The translations under genes and the position numbers were made by a program. DNA of 41,259 nucleotides from an uncultured Bacteroidota bacterium (GTDB lineage: Bacteria; Bacteroidota; Bacteroidia; Bacteroidales; SZUA-534), in the NCBI GenBank assembly GCA_946414435.1, contig CAMKOM010000028.1:1-41259 (forward strand), written 5' to 3'. The notes beneath the pieces are model-generated. The model searched no databases. It was not told the origin of the DNA and saw nothing but the letters and a program-made list of their open reading frames with translations. Positions 15,685-23,964 of the stretch are shown here, piece by piece. Numbering within the stretch: the stretch's first letter is position 1; the number at the start of each line of letters is the position of its first letter.

Positions 15685-17184
15685 TTATAAATCGTGTCCG
15701 CTGTACGAAAGGTCGAAACTCTTGTTGCAGATTGGAAAATCGGAAATCTCATTGTTGCGGACGGCAAGTGCAAGGCCCAGCCAGTTGTGGAACGATGGGT
15801 CTTTAATTTTGTAATGCAACAGGTTGCCTTGTGCATCGGTGATGGCGCAGTGGCAAATTTCTCCACGCCAGCCCTCAACCAGCGACACCACAAACGAGTT
15901 GGCTGCAACCTTGTCGAGTGCATCGGCTGACGACGACTTATAATCCATTGAATCAATTATTTGACTCATCATATCAATCGAGCGCAAAACCTCGTCGTAA
16001 CGGATGCGTGCGCGGCAATAGACATCGCCAACGGGTTCTGTGACAGGTTGATAGCTGACATCATTGTAATAGCCCCACGGATGCGACGCACGCACATCGC
16101 GAGGCACGCTGCTTGCTCGGGCGGCCATTCCCACCATTCCAATGGCTCGGGCTGTTTCGGGTGCCACGCGGCCTGTCTGCTCAAGGCGCGACAACACCGA
16201 CGGCAGGTCGAACGTCTGCTCGGCCATCTCGATAAAATCGGGCTTGTAAGCCTCGATGGTGCTGTGCCATTGGTCGCGCAAATCGGGCGTGAACGGGAAA
16301 TTGGTCTTGCCCGGACGGATAAGTCCTTTGGCGAAACGGTTGCCCGCCCAACGTTGGAAATAGTTTATAAGCGGCGTGCGCAGACGGCCAAACACCGAGT
16401 TGCCGAGTTGGTAGGCAATATCGGTGCAGATGCCGCTCAAATCGCCGGTGTGAATGGCTGTGCGCTCCTGCTCAAGCGCTAGCGCGCGCTCGAGTTGCAA
16501 CTGCCGCGACGGCTCGAAACCGCAAAGACTCTCCCACACATTGGCAAAGGCCGTGGAGTGGCCGATAACCGTGTCGCCGGCAATGTTCTCGGCCAGCGTT
16601 GCGCGTTGCAACAGTTTGGTTTTCTGCAAGAAAAGACTTTCGATGCCTCGATGCTGATAGCCCAACTGAATTTCGAGGTGCAGAATTTGCTCGCCGTTGC
16701 AAATGAAACGGAAATGGCCAGGCTCAATGATTCCTGCGTGAATTGGTCCTACTCCCACTTCGTGAAGTTCTTCGCTGTCAACCTGATAGAACGGATAGTT
16801 GGCAATTGTTTGACTCTTGTCGGCGGCATTGTGCGGATAGCGCACGGGCTTGAGCCATGGGTGACCGCTGAATCCGATACCGAAATTCTCGTGAATCTCG
16901 CGCTCGAACAGCTGAAACGCCGGATAAGTGGCCGTGACAGACTGCAAAGTGTCTGATTTGCTAACAATTGTCGATAACACATTGATTGTGTGCGTCTCAT
17001 CGTCGGCAATGCAGCAAATGAGTTGCACGCCCTTGTCCGACGGCACACCGTAGTAGTTGACGCAATGCGCTTCAGGCTTGATCAGCAGATTGTCGGTCAG
17101 CACTTTATAGAAAGCCGCGTAGTCTAAAACAGGGATTTCGGCAAATGCAATCCGTTGATTGTTTTTTATCGTTATATAGTCCAT
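15685..17184 (-). CDS. hyfG: HyfG-like (NuoCD-like) large subunit lacking all [NiFe] ligands
   Basis: In group 4 hydrogenases this subunit holds the [NiFe] centre; in complex I its relative NuoD lines the quinone site. The 499 residues contain a NuoC-like domain (to about 120, with FEREIHENFGIGFSGHP) fused to a NuoD-like domain starting near HEVGVGPIHAGIIEPGHFRF. At the N-terminal active-site loop (residues 199-210, ENIAGDTVIGHS) the two cysteines are Ala202 and Thr205. At the C-terminal loop (DLSYSGHDL) they are Ser493 and Gly496. It cannot bind [NiFe] in the normal way, as in Ehr complexes. It begins 4 bases after the preceding subunit gene, so translation is probably coupled. The symbol marks homology only; hydrogenase activity is not expected. 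Confidence 0.9.
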   Translation of the reverse strand: MDYITIKNNQRIAFAEIPVLDYAAFYKVLTDNLLIKPEAHCVNYYGVPSDKGVQLICCIADDETHTINVLSTIVSKSDTLQSVTATYPAFQLFEREIHENFGIGFSGHPWLKPVRYPHNAADKSQTIANYPFYQVDSEELHEVGVGPIHAGIIEPGHFRFICNGEQILHLEIQLGYQHRGIESLFLQKTKLLQRATLAENIAGDTVIGHSTAFANVWESLCGFEPSRQLQLERALALEQERTAIHTGDLSGICTDIAYQLGNSVFGRLRTPLINYFQRWAGNRFAKGLIRPGKTNFPFTPDLRDQWHSTIEAYKPDFIEMAEQTFDLPSVLSRLEQTGRVAPETARAIGMVGMAARASSVPRDVRASHPWGYYNDVSYQPVTEPVGDVYCRARIRYDEVLRSIDMMSQIIDSMDYKSSSADALDKVAANSFVVSLVEGWRGEICHCAITDAQGNLLHYKIKDPSFHNWLGLALAVRNNEISDFPICNKSFDLSYSGHDL

Positions 17185-17188
17185 ATTA

Positions 17189-18616
17189 TCAGTGTGTTAA
17201 CAATTGAACAGCCTCATTAATCAAATCGACAAAGCATTGCGGCGGGCAAAGACCGAGCCAGAACACCAAAGCCAGAAGAACAAACTGTGTGGCGGTTTCG
17301 AGTGTGCTAACCTTCACATTTTCAATCTGACCGCAAGTGGGTGCAGGTGTGAACAGCATCTTGAAGAAATTCTTGCCCAGTGCCCAAATAATTATAGTGA
17401 GCAAGATAAGCACAAACGCCAACGCAATGAACGAACCAGCCTCGAAAATTGATTTAAACACCATCAACTCGCTGATAAACAGGCCAGAAGGTGGTGTGGC
17501 GGTTATGCAAACAAAACCGAGCAGAAGCAGAACGGCGCCAGCACGGTTGTATTTGAGATAATTGCCTATGTGATAGATGTTTTTGGTGTGGTAGATACGG
17601 TAAATGTGCCCCACTTGGAAGAACAGCGCCGATTTGGCAAAAGTGTGAAGCACAAGGTGCAGAATTGCAGCAAAATAGCCAACGCCACCGGCCGCCAAAC
17701 CAAGTGCCACAACACCCATGTGCTCGACACTCGAATAAGCCAACATTCGCTTGACATTCTTCACTTTAATCAGATAGACGGCCGCCACAACCACCGAAAG
17801 CAAGGCGGCAGCGGTAACCACATTGGCCGCCCACGGCAGTACGCTTGTGTGCGCCACAATCTGCCACATGCGGAACACGCCCACAAATCCAACATTCATC
17901 AGCACGCTCGAGAAAAGTCCAGCCGCAGGCGCAGGTGCCTTGTCCTTAGCGTCGATTCCTGCCGTGTACATCGGCACAAGTCCGAATTTGGCGGTGTAGC
18001 CCGCAAAAATGAACACGAAGGCGATTTTTATCCAGAATGTGTCGAGCGACGGGGCTATTGCGACCAGCATATCGTATTGCAAATCAAATTGCTGCGCATT
18101 GCCTAGCGATATACCGAGCAGCAGAATGCCAATGAACACAAACACAAGGCTGATGGAGCAGACGAAAATGTACTTCCAAGTGGCCTCGATTGAGCCTGCA
18201 TTGCGACGGTGGAACACCAGCGCTGAAGCACTTAAAGTGGTGATTTCCACGAAAATCCACGTTACGGCAATGTGCGATGAAAGATAGGCTGCCGACAGCG
18301 CCATCACCAACAGCACCATTGCGCCCTGATAGATTCCGCGAACGCGCGGCGAATCATCTTCGGGGTTGATATAGTTGCTCTTATGGATAAGCGCAGGAAT
18401 GGTGACCACCGTGAGCGCCGACAGCATTATCAGCGCAAGCGCATCAGGTTTGAAATAAACCGCATCGGCCATATCCTTGATAATGAACTCATAAACCGTC
18501 AAGCTGCACTGAATCAGTACAAAAAGCGTCATCAGCGCAATACTTGCCACCCTGTTGCGGCACACAAAGAGCAGCAGGGCTATCGTTACAGAAGCAATCA
18601 GATATGCAATTATCAT
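17189..18616 (-). CDS. hyfF: HyfF-like antiporter-type membrane subunit (NuoL/M/N family)
   Basis: The 475 residues form about 13-14 membrane helices of the Mrp antiporter/NuoM family. Residues linked to proton transfer in the family are kept: Glu124 in TWIFVEITTLSAS, Lys210 in GYTAKFGLVPM, and the basic segment NVKRMLAYSSVEHMG. A histidine/lysine helix follows (HLVLHTFAKSALFF). It should form one ion-translocating unit of the membrane arm. The gene lies 12 bases after the HyfE-like gene and 4 bases before the large-subunit gene. Confidence 0.9.
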   Translation of the reverse strand: MIIAYLIASVTIALLLFVCRNRVASIALMTLFVLIQCSLTVYEFIIKDMADAVYFKPDALALIMLSALTVVTIPALIHKSNYINPEDDSPRVRGIYQGAMVLLVMALSAAYLSSHIAVTWIFVEITTLSASALVFHRRNAGSIEATWKYIFVCSISLVFVFIGILLLGISLGNAQQFDLQYDMLVAIAPSLDTFWIKIAFVFIFAGYTAKFGLVPMYTAGIDAKDKAPAPAAGLFSSVLMNVGFVGVFRMWQIVAHTSVLPWAANVVTAAALLSVVVAAVYLIKVKNVKRMLAYSSVEHMGVVALGLAAGGVGYFAAILHLVLHTFAKSALFFQVGHIYRIYHTKNIYHIGNYLKYNRAGAVLLLLGFVCITATPPSGLFISELMVFKSIFEAGSFIALAFVLILLTIIIWALGKNFFKMLFTPAPTCGQIENVKVSTLETATQFVLLALVFWLGLCPPQCFVDLINEAVQLLTH

Positions 18617-18628
18617 AGAATCAAATAA

Positions 18629-19258
18629 TTAATCTTTTATTGTACTCAATTGGTTCACATCGCCGTCGTTGATAACGTTGCCCACCTTGTTTATGAAAAT
18701 TCCGAGCAGGAACACGCTCACAAACACGTCGAGCAGCACGCCAAGGTTGACCAGCAGAGGCATCTCGTTGCCCACGGCCATCGACAGGATGAAAACGCCG
18801 TTCTCGATAAGCACGTAGCAGATAACGTGGGTAATGATTTTCTTGCGCGAGACAATGAAAAACAGTCCGCAGAATACGGCCGCCAGCGCCGCAGCAAAGT
18901 ACGGCTTGCCCGATTGTGGCATGTCGGCCACCATAGACAGCACATAGGCCGCAGCAATGATTAGAGTTGCCACAATAAGCGACACAAAGTAAGGCACAAA
19001 CGGTTCGGCCTCGCGTTTTATCTTGTTCTTTTTGATTACGTAACGAATAAAAAGCGGAATGGCCACGGCCTTCACAACCACCGTCTCGAGCAGAATGAAC
19101 GCCAGGTTGACAATGTTCATTTGGTGTAACTCGACCAGCGCCACGCCAAACAGCAGCAACCCTTGCGCCGTCAGCAGCGACAGGTAGGTCATAAGCCTGT
19201 TGGCTATCGAAAAGTATAGAAGCGTTATCGCAAACACTATCAGTAAGATATTCGTCAT
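18629..19258 (-). CDS. hyfE: HyfE-like membrane subunit (NuoK-like)
   Basis: The 209 residues contain about six or seven membrane helices and align in order and character with HyfE, whose first part resembles NuoK. Recognisable segments are FSIANRLMTYLSLLTAQGLL, LETVVVKAVAIPLFIRYVI with a conserved Glu and Lys inside the membrane, and a later acidic helix (VLIENGVFILSMA). The subunit sits between the NuoH-like anchor and the antiporter-like subunits and takes part in ion transfer. It starts 52 bases after the HyfC-like gene. Confidence 0.88.
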   Translation of the reverse strand: MTNILLIVFAITLLYFSIANRLMTYLSLLTAQGLLLFGVALVELHQMNIVNLAFILLETVVVKAVAIPLFIRYVIKKNKIKREAEPFVPYFVSLIVATLIIAAAYVLSMVADMPQSGKPYFAAALAAVFCGLFFIVSRKKIITHVICYVLIENGVFILSMAVGNEMPLLVNLGVLLDVFVSVFLLGIFINKVGNVINDGDVNQLSTIKD

Positions 19259-19310
19259 TGTTTTATTGTTTAATCGGTGAATCGTTTAAAGTATTCAGTC
19301 ATTCAATCAA
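19259..19310. repeat. Intergenic repeat-word tract between the hyfC-like and hyfE-like genes
   Basis: The gap carries AATCGGTGAAT (19272-19282), the reverse complement of ATTCACCGATT at 34789-34799, and most of ATTCAATCAATC (19301-19312), which also occurs at 15654-15665. Confidence 0.5.
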
Positions 19311-20207
19311 TCAATTATTGACCAGCATCACGCCGAAAAGCATGAGCAGTGCAAGCGACGAGAGCACCAGAATGAACTGCGCGTTGTGGCTCATGCGGAA
19401 GCGCGCCATAAATGACTCGATAATTCCAGCAACGACGGCTACCACAAACTGTATGCCTAAAAAGACGGGCGCGGCCACGCTAACTTCAAGATTACCAATA
19501 AAAAGATTGGCAATCAGAGCGCCATACATGGCAAACTTTAGATTGGTGGCGTGCAGAATCAGACCAAGGTCGAAACCGCTGTTGTCGAGAATCATAACTT
19601 CATGAATCATAGTTAGTTCCAAGTGCGTCTTGGGGTCATCGACAGGCATTCGGCTGTTCTCAATCATGCAAATCATAAGCAACAGGAAGCAAGCAATACT
19701 GACCAGCGCGTACGACAGAGTCGAGCCAAGATGCAAATCGCTGAAAATCTGTAAGAACGAAGTGTGACCAGTTATCAGACCAAGTGTTCCCATCAAAATG
19801 AAGAATGCGGGTTCGGCAAGCATCGAGAATAAGGCCTCGCGGCTTGCTCCCATGCCTTCGAAACTGCTACCAGTGTCGAGTGCGGCAATAATGCAGAAGA
19901 ACTTGCCTAAAGCCAGCACGTAGGCGAAGAAGACGAAATCGCATGGAAACGAGAACAAACCTGCGTTTGAGCCTAATGGCACCACGGCAATAGCCGCTAG
20001 CACTGACGCGAAATAAACCGATGGCGCAACACGGAAAACAGGGCTGCTTGTGGTGCTGTAGACCGAGCCCTTGCGCAGCGAGCGCCAAATGTCGCGCATG
20101 GGCTGCCAAATACCAGGCCCCTTGCGCCCCGACGCTAAACTTTTTGTGCGGACAACTATGCCCGAAAAGAACAGGCTAACTACCAATATCAGCGCAAAAC
20201 TCAACAT
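19311..20207 (-). CDS. hyfC: HyfC-like membrane anchor (NuoH-like)
   Basis: The 298 residues resemble HyfC/HycD/NuoH, the subunit that links the peripheral arm to the membrane arm. About eight helices are visible. The conserved cytoplasmic loop ENSRMPVDDPKTHLEL, with its acidic run and following MIHEVMI, corresponds to the ETxRxPFDxPEAExEL loop of group 4 hydrogenases and complex I. The ATG overlaps the stop of the HyfB-like gene by one base (TAATG), showing translational coupling. Confidence 0.9.
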   Translation of the reverse strand: MLSFALILVVSLFFSGIVVRTKSLASGRKGPGIWQPMRDIWRSLRKGSVYSTTSSPVFRVAPSVYFASVLAAIAVVPLGSNAGLFSFPCDFVFFAYVLALGKFFCIIAALDTGSSFEGMGASREALFSMLAEPAFFILMGTLGLITGHTSFLQIFSDLHLGSTLSYALVSIACFLLLMICMIENSRMPVDDPKTHLELTMIHEVMILDNSGFDLGLILHATNLKFAMYGALIANLFIGNLEVSVAAPVFLGIQFVVAVVAGIIESFMARFRMSHNAQFILVLSSLALLMLFGVMLVNN

Positions 20208-22231
20208 TATAAAGTATTTAGATAGTTAATGAATATACGAACAGCTTGTACAATAAACGGCAAACCAAGCACCAGCACCACAAACAGGAGACCGTAGAGA
20301 ATGTAATTCTGCAACCGTCCGTTTTGCAGGAACGAGAATTTGCCAAGCAGATAGCGTACCATGCGTAACGGGCTCTTAATCAGATCTGTTTCAACACGGT
20401 CGAGTGCTTCGGTTGAATATGATGCCGCGCTTGGAAAAATGCCATCGACTTTGGTTTTCTGCTTGTTAATCAGCAAAATGCCTTTGGCCAGGCGGCGGTA
20501 AGTGCGGACAAACGAACTTGCGGTGTATTGCAGTTTGGGCGTCAGTGCCACATAGCCGCACCCCCATGTGCCGCCTTCCGACTCTGGCAGGCGACGGGTG
20601 AAGAAGCTGCGGACGGCATAGACAGCCACCACCAACAGAATGAACCACGCCATGTACCAACCAATCTGCGAAAGCGCACCAAACGACGCAGGAAGAATTG
20701 GCGCCGATGCGCTCACACCAACCATCTGCCCTAAAACTGACACAATGGCGTTGATAAAGAACTGCGGGAACAAGCCAATGACAACAATCAGAATACCAAC
20801 CATATACATTGGCAGCAGACGACCAAAGCCAAATTCGGCAGGCTCGGTGTGCAGTTTTGCCCTCGGCTCGCCTAGAAAGACCACGCCAAAGGCTTTTGTA
20901 AAGCACATAATGGCCAGACCGCCAATGAGCGCCAATCCAGCCATGGCAAACACAAATATTAATATCGAAGCATTTGAAAACGAAGCGTTTATACCGCTAA
21001 ATAATCCGCTGTAGATAATGAATTCGGATACAAAGCCGTTGAATGGCGGCAGTCCGCAGATAGCAAGGCTGCCCAGCAGAAAGAGCAGCGCCGTGCGCGG
21101 CATCCGCTTAATCAGTCCACCAAAATGCTCAATATCCATTGTGTGCGTGGCCTGATATACATTGCCGGCGCCATAGAACAGCAGCGACTTGAACAACGAG
21201 TGGTTGAGCACATGAAGCAGCGCACCTGCAAAGCCTACAATGGCCAGCGGTGTGCAGTTGTAGCCCATGCCAATACAGCCAAGACCGATACCAATGCCAA
21301 TAATGCCGATATTTTCAACACTGTGATATGCAAGCAGTTTTTTCAAATTGTGCTGCACAATGGCCAGCATCACGCCATAGATACCCGTTACAACCGAAAT
21401 GACCAGAATGAAGTATCCCACAGCAAGATAGTTGGTGCCGATGAGCACAATCATGCGCAGGATTCCGTAGATACCTATTTTAATAAGAACACCCGACATC
21501 ATGCCCGAAACGTGCGAAGGTGCAGCCGGGTGAGCGTGCGGCAGCCAGGTGTGGAACGGCACAAAACCCGCTTTGAAGGCAAAGCCGATAAAAAACAGCA
21601 GCATAAGGCCGAAACAAGCCGTCGGCGACTGCAATGTGGCAAACTGCACAATGCCCGAAAAATCGAACGTGCCAGTTACGGCGGCTACCCAGACAAACGC
21701 AACCGTGAGCAGAGCCACGCCAATGTGCGACTGCACCAGATAGTTGATGCCTGAGCGAATGGTAGTCACCTTGTTGCCCTCAAAAATGACGAGTAGAAAT
21801 GAGCCAAGCGCCATCAGTTCCCACGCCACCAGAAAAGCAATGCTGTTGCGCATGGCGCATACGGCAATAAGTCCGATATGGACAAGCAGAAAACTCACCC
21901 AGTGCAGGCTCAGAGCCGAACGGCGGCTGTGATAGGCTTCCATGTAGCGGCGACCGTACAACACGCTTGTGATCATTGTAAAGTTAATGACCAGGATAAA
22001 CCATGCCGACAGCGGGTCGATAGCTACCTGAACCGGACCAGTGACAAACGAGCCATGGAACAATTGGTTAAGCGGCTGCCCCATCAGGGCGTTCACGGCC
22101 GGCACACTGCTGATAACCGACAGCGCTACAATACCGCATACGGCAACCACGCCCTTGCCTCGCGAATCGAGTAGAGTCACAAGCATTATTGCCGCCAAAA
22201 GAGTCAAAAGGTAAATTCCGATAAACGACAT
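20207..22231 (-). CDS. hyfB: HyfB-like antiporter-type membrane subunit (NuoL-like)
   Basis: The 674 residues match the length of E. coli HyfB. They form about 14 antiporter-like helices plus a C-terminal extension. Proton-path residues seen are Glu138 in FLVAWELMALGSF, Lys220 in FAFKAGFVPFHTWLPHAHPA, Lys251 in SGVLIKIGIYG, and the basic HNLKKLLAYHSVENIG segment. It is the first gene of the operon, with an ATG at 22231 and a promoter-like -7 box about 100 bases upstream. A second NuoN-like subunit (HyfD) is not encoded here. Confidence 0.92.
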   Translation of the reverse strand: MSFIGIYLLTLLAAIMLVTLLDSRGKGVVAVCGIVALSVISSVPAVNALMGQPLNQLFHGSFVTGPVQVAIDPLSAWFILVINFTMITSVLYGRRYMEAYHSRRSALSLHWVSFLLVHIGLIAVCAMRNSIAFLVAWELMALGSFLLVIFEGNKVTTIRSGINYLVQSHIGVALLTVAFVWVAAVTGTFDFSGIVQFATLQSPTACFGLMLLFFIGFAFKAGFVPFHTWLPHAHPAAPSHVSGMMSGVLIKIGIYGILRMIVLIGTNYLAVGYFILVISVVTGIYGVMLAIVQHNLKKLLAYHSVENIGIIGIGIGLGCIGMGYNCTPLAIVGFAGALLHVLNHSLFKSLLFYGAGNVYQATHTMDIEHFGGLIKRMPRTALLFLLGSLAICGLPPFNGFVSEFIIYSGLFSGINASFSNASILIFVFAMAGLALIGGLAIMCFTKAFGVVFLGEPRAKLHTEPAEFGFGRLLPMYMVGILIVVIGLFPQFFINAIVSVLGQMVGVSASAPILPASFGALSQIGWYMAWFILLVVAVYAVRSFFTRRLPESEGGTWGCGYVALTPKLQYTASSFVRTYRRLAKGILLINKQKTKVDGIFPSAASYSTEALDRVETDLIKSPLRMVRYLLGKFSFLQNGRLQNYILYGLLFVVLVLGLPFIVQAVRIFINYLNTL

Positions 22232-22694
22232 TATACTATAATTAATCTTTGTTCAATTTCTTTATTAAATTGATAGTCAGTCTGTTCCTTGCAGGGGAAA
22301 TCGTTAGGCACCCTCCCCGAAAAGAAAGCGCAAAAGTAGAGTTTTGGGAAACAAGTTAAATGCATTCCAAGCAAAATATTGCGCTGAAAATGTGGAATTT
22401 TATGCAAGCGTTTGCAAACAAAGGTAAAGGTGTAAGTTTGGGCGTAGGCATATATATTGTGTAGGATTTTTTATGGAGTAGGAATTAGGATATGTGGCTT
22501 CTTGCCAGGGAACGATTACTTTGCTCTAAAATCAGTTAATCACGTATGCCGCCATAAAGCATAATGTGTGTTGTAATTATCATATAACCAAAATGTTGCG
22601 AGAAATGTCGCCGCAACGGTGACGATGTCCAAAAAAAATTGTTACGCGCATAACTTCTTTTTTTCTTTGTGTCATAAAATTTAAAACGAAGAAT
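22232..22694. other. Divergent intergenic region, hyf-like operon / ddh
   Basis: This 463-base gap has no convincing gene. It holds the hyf -7 box (22332-22339), TAGGAATTAGG (22479-22489, the reverse complement of words near 35384), and a 6-bp inverted repeat GTTGCG/CGCAAC (22595-22600 and 22612-22617) in the probable ddh leader. I see no riboswitch or RNA gene. Confidence 0.5.
22332..22339 (-). promoter_or_regulatory. -7 box for the hyf-like operon
   Basis: TACTTTTG (followed by C) on the minus strand fits TAnnTTTG exactly and lies 100 bases before the HyfB-like ATG, leaving a leader of roughly 90 bases. It is the only such box found in this gap on the minus strand. Confidence 0.5.
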
Positions 22695-23594
22695 ATGAAA
22701 AAGATTAGAGTTGCGATTGTGGGTTATGGAAACATAGGTCATTACGCATTGGATGCACTTCTTGCATCGCCAGACATGGAACTGGCCGGCATTGTACGCC
22801 GTAATGGGGCCGCCGATAAACCGGCAGAACTTGCTAATTACGAGGTTGTTAAATCGATAAAAGAATTGAAGGATGTTGACGTGGCAATTCTGGCCACACC
22901 AACTCGTAGTGTTGAGGAGCATGCTAAAGAGTGCCTGGCGCTTGGTATCAACACTGTTGATAGCTTCGATATTCATACACAAATAGTTGAGCTTCGTCGC
23001 TCGCTCGGGGCCGCCGCAAAGGCCGGCAATGCCGTATCAATCATCTCGGCAGGTTGGGACCCGGGGTCGGACTCGATTGTCCGCACATTGATGCAGAGCC
23101 TTGCACCTAAAGGATTGACCTGGACTAATTTTGGCCCGGGAATGAGTATGGGCCACTCTGTAGTTGCCCGCTCAAAGAAAGGTGTTAAAAATGCCCTTTC
23201 AATGACAATGCCGCAAGGTGCAGGCATTCACAGCCGCTTGGTTTATGTTGAACTTGAGGAAGGCTTCACTGCCCAGCAGGTTTACGACGAACTGAAAGCT
23301 GACGACTATTTCGCACATGACGAGCTGCATGTGATTCCGGTTGCCAGCGTCGACGACTGCCGCGATATGGGCCACGGAGTTCTGCTTGAGCGCAAGGGAG
23401 TTTCGGGTAAGACTCAGAACCAGCTTTTCGAGTTCAAGATGAAGATAAACAACCCTGCGCTTACCGGACAGGTGCTTGTAAACGCCGCCCGCGCCGCAAT
23501 GAAACAGAAACCGGGTTGCTACACTATGGTTGAGATTCCGGTTATCGATTTCTTACCTGGTGACCGCGAGGATTTGATTCGGCATTTGGTGTAA
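22695..23594 (+). CDS. ddh: meso-Diaminopimelate D-dehydrogenase
   Basis: Ddh makes meso-diaminopimelate from tetrahydrodipicolinate with NADPH and ammonia in one step, giving lysine and the peptidoglycan cross-link residue. The 299 residues are slightly shorter than the classical ~320. They show the nucleotide-binding start RVAIVGYGNIG (to residue 15), TPTRSVEEHA, VDSFDIHTQI, the substrate loop ISAGWDPGSDSIVRTL and FGPGMSMGHSVVAR. A conserved C-terminal KPGCYTMVEIPVIDFLPG follows. The ATG at 22695 starts the Rossmann fold directly. It is a single-gene unit with a strong terminator about 90 bases downstream. Confidence 0.95.
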   Translation: MKKIRVAIVGYGNIGHYALDALLASPDMELAGIVRRNGAADKPAELANYEVVKSIKELKDVDVAILATPTRSVEEHAKECLALGINTVDSFDIHTQIVELRRSLGAAAKAGNAVSIISAGWDPGSDSIVRTLMQSLAPKGLTWTNFGPGMSMGHSVVARSKKGVKNALSMTMPQGAGIHSRLVYVELEEGFTAQQVYDELKADDYFAHDELHVIPVASVDDCRDMGHGVLLERKGVSGKTQNQLFEFKMKINNPALTGQVLVNAARAAMKQKPGCYTMVEIPVIDFLPGDREDLIRHLV

Positions 23595-23964
23595 GCTGGA
23601 ATTCGTAAAAGCGTAGTCCTGAATTAATAATCAGGATTGTGTTTGAGAATTTTTAGCTGATAATAAATGCTTGATACCGATAGAGAGTACACTTTATGGT
23701 GTTACTCTCTTTTTTTTTGTTTTTATGTATATTGTTGTCTATGAGTGTAATATGGTGATTTTGCTTAGGCTATGTATTTTTTTTGCAAATAAGTTTTGTC
23801 TGTTCGCTCAAATCCGATAATTTTATTCTTATGCTTGATGCAAAAAAACCGGTTTTGATCATGCCTAAATTGTTTTGTGATTTCCGGAGTTTGCAGAATG
23901 GTAGGAGAGATGAATATTATGTTAAATTGAAGGAGTGGAATAATTCCCGAAAAATGTTAAAGTT
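23595..23964. other. Intergenic region between ddh and the nucleoside kinase
   Basis: This 370-base gap contains a weak inverted repeat TCCTGA/TCAGGA, the ddh terminator (23682-23719) and a long A+T-rich stretch. A 61-codon frame at 23783-23968 has no recognisable features and overlaps the next start, so I do not call it. No clear -7 box is seen for the kinase gene. Confidence 0.5.
23682..23719 (+). terminator. Rho-independent terminator downstream of ddh
   Basis: AGAGAGTACAC and GTGTTACTCTCT form a stem with one bulged base around TTTATG, followed by a run of ten T. Confidence 0.85.

Noticed and set aside
15685-22231. Annotating the operon as functional hydrogenase 4 or formate hydrogenlyase
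   Set aside because: All four [NiFe] cysteines are replaced, and no formate dehydrogenase or maturation genes are in the window.
22595-22617. Riboswitch or attenuator in the ddh leader
   Set aside because: Only a 6-bp inverted repeat with an 11-base loop is seen; no lysine-riboswitch features or T-run follow.
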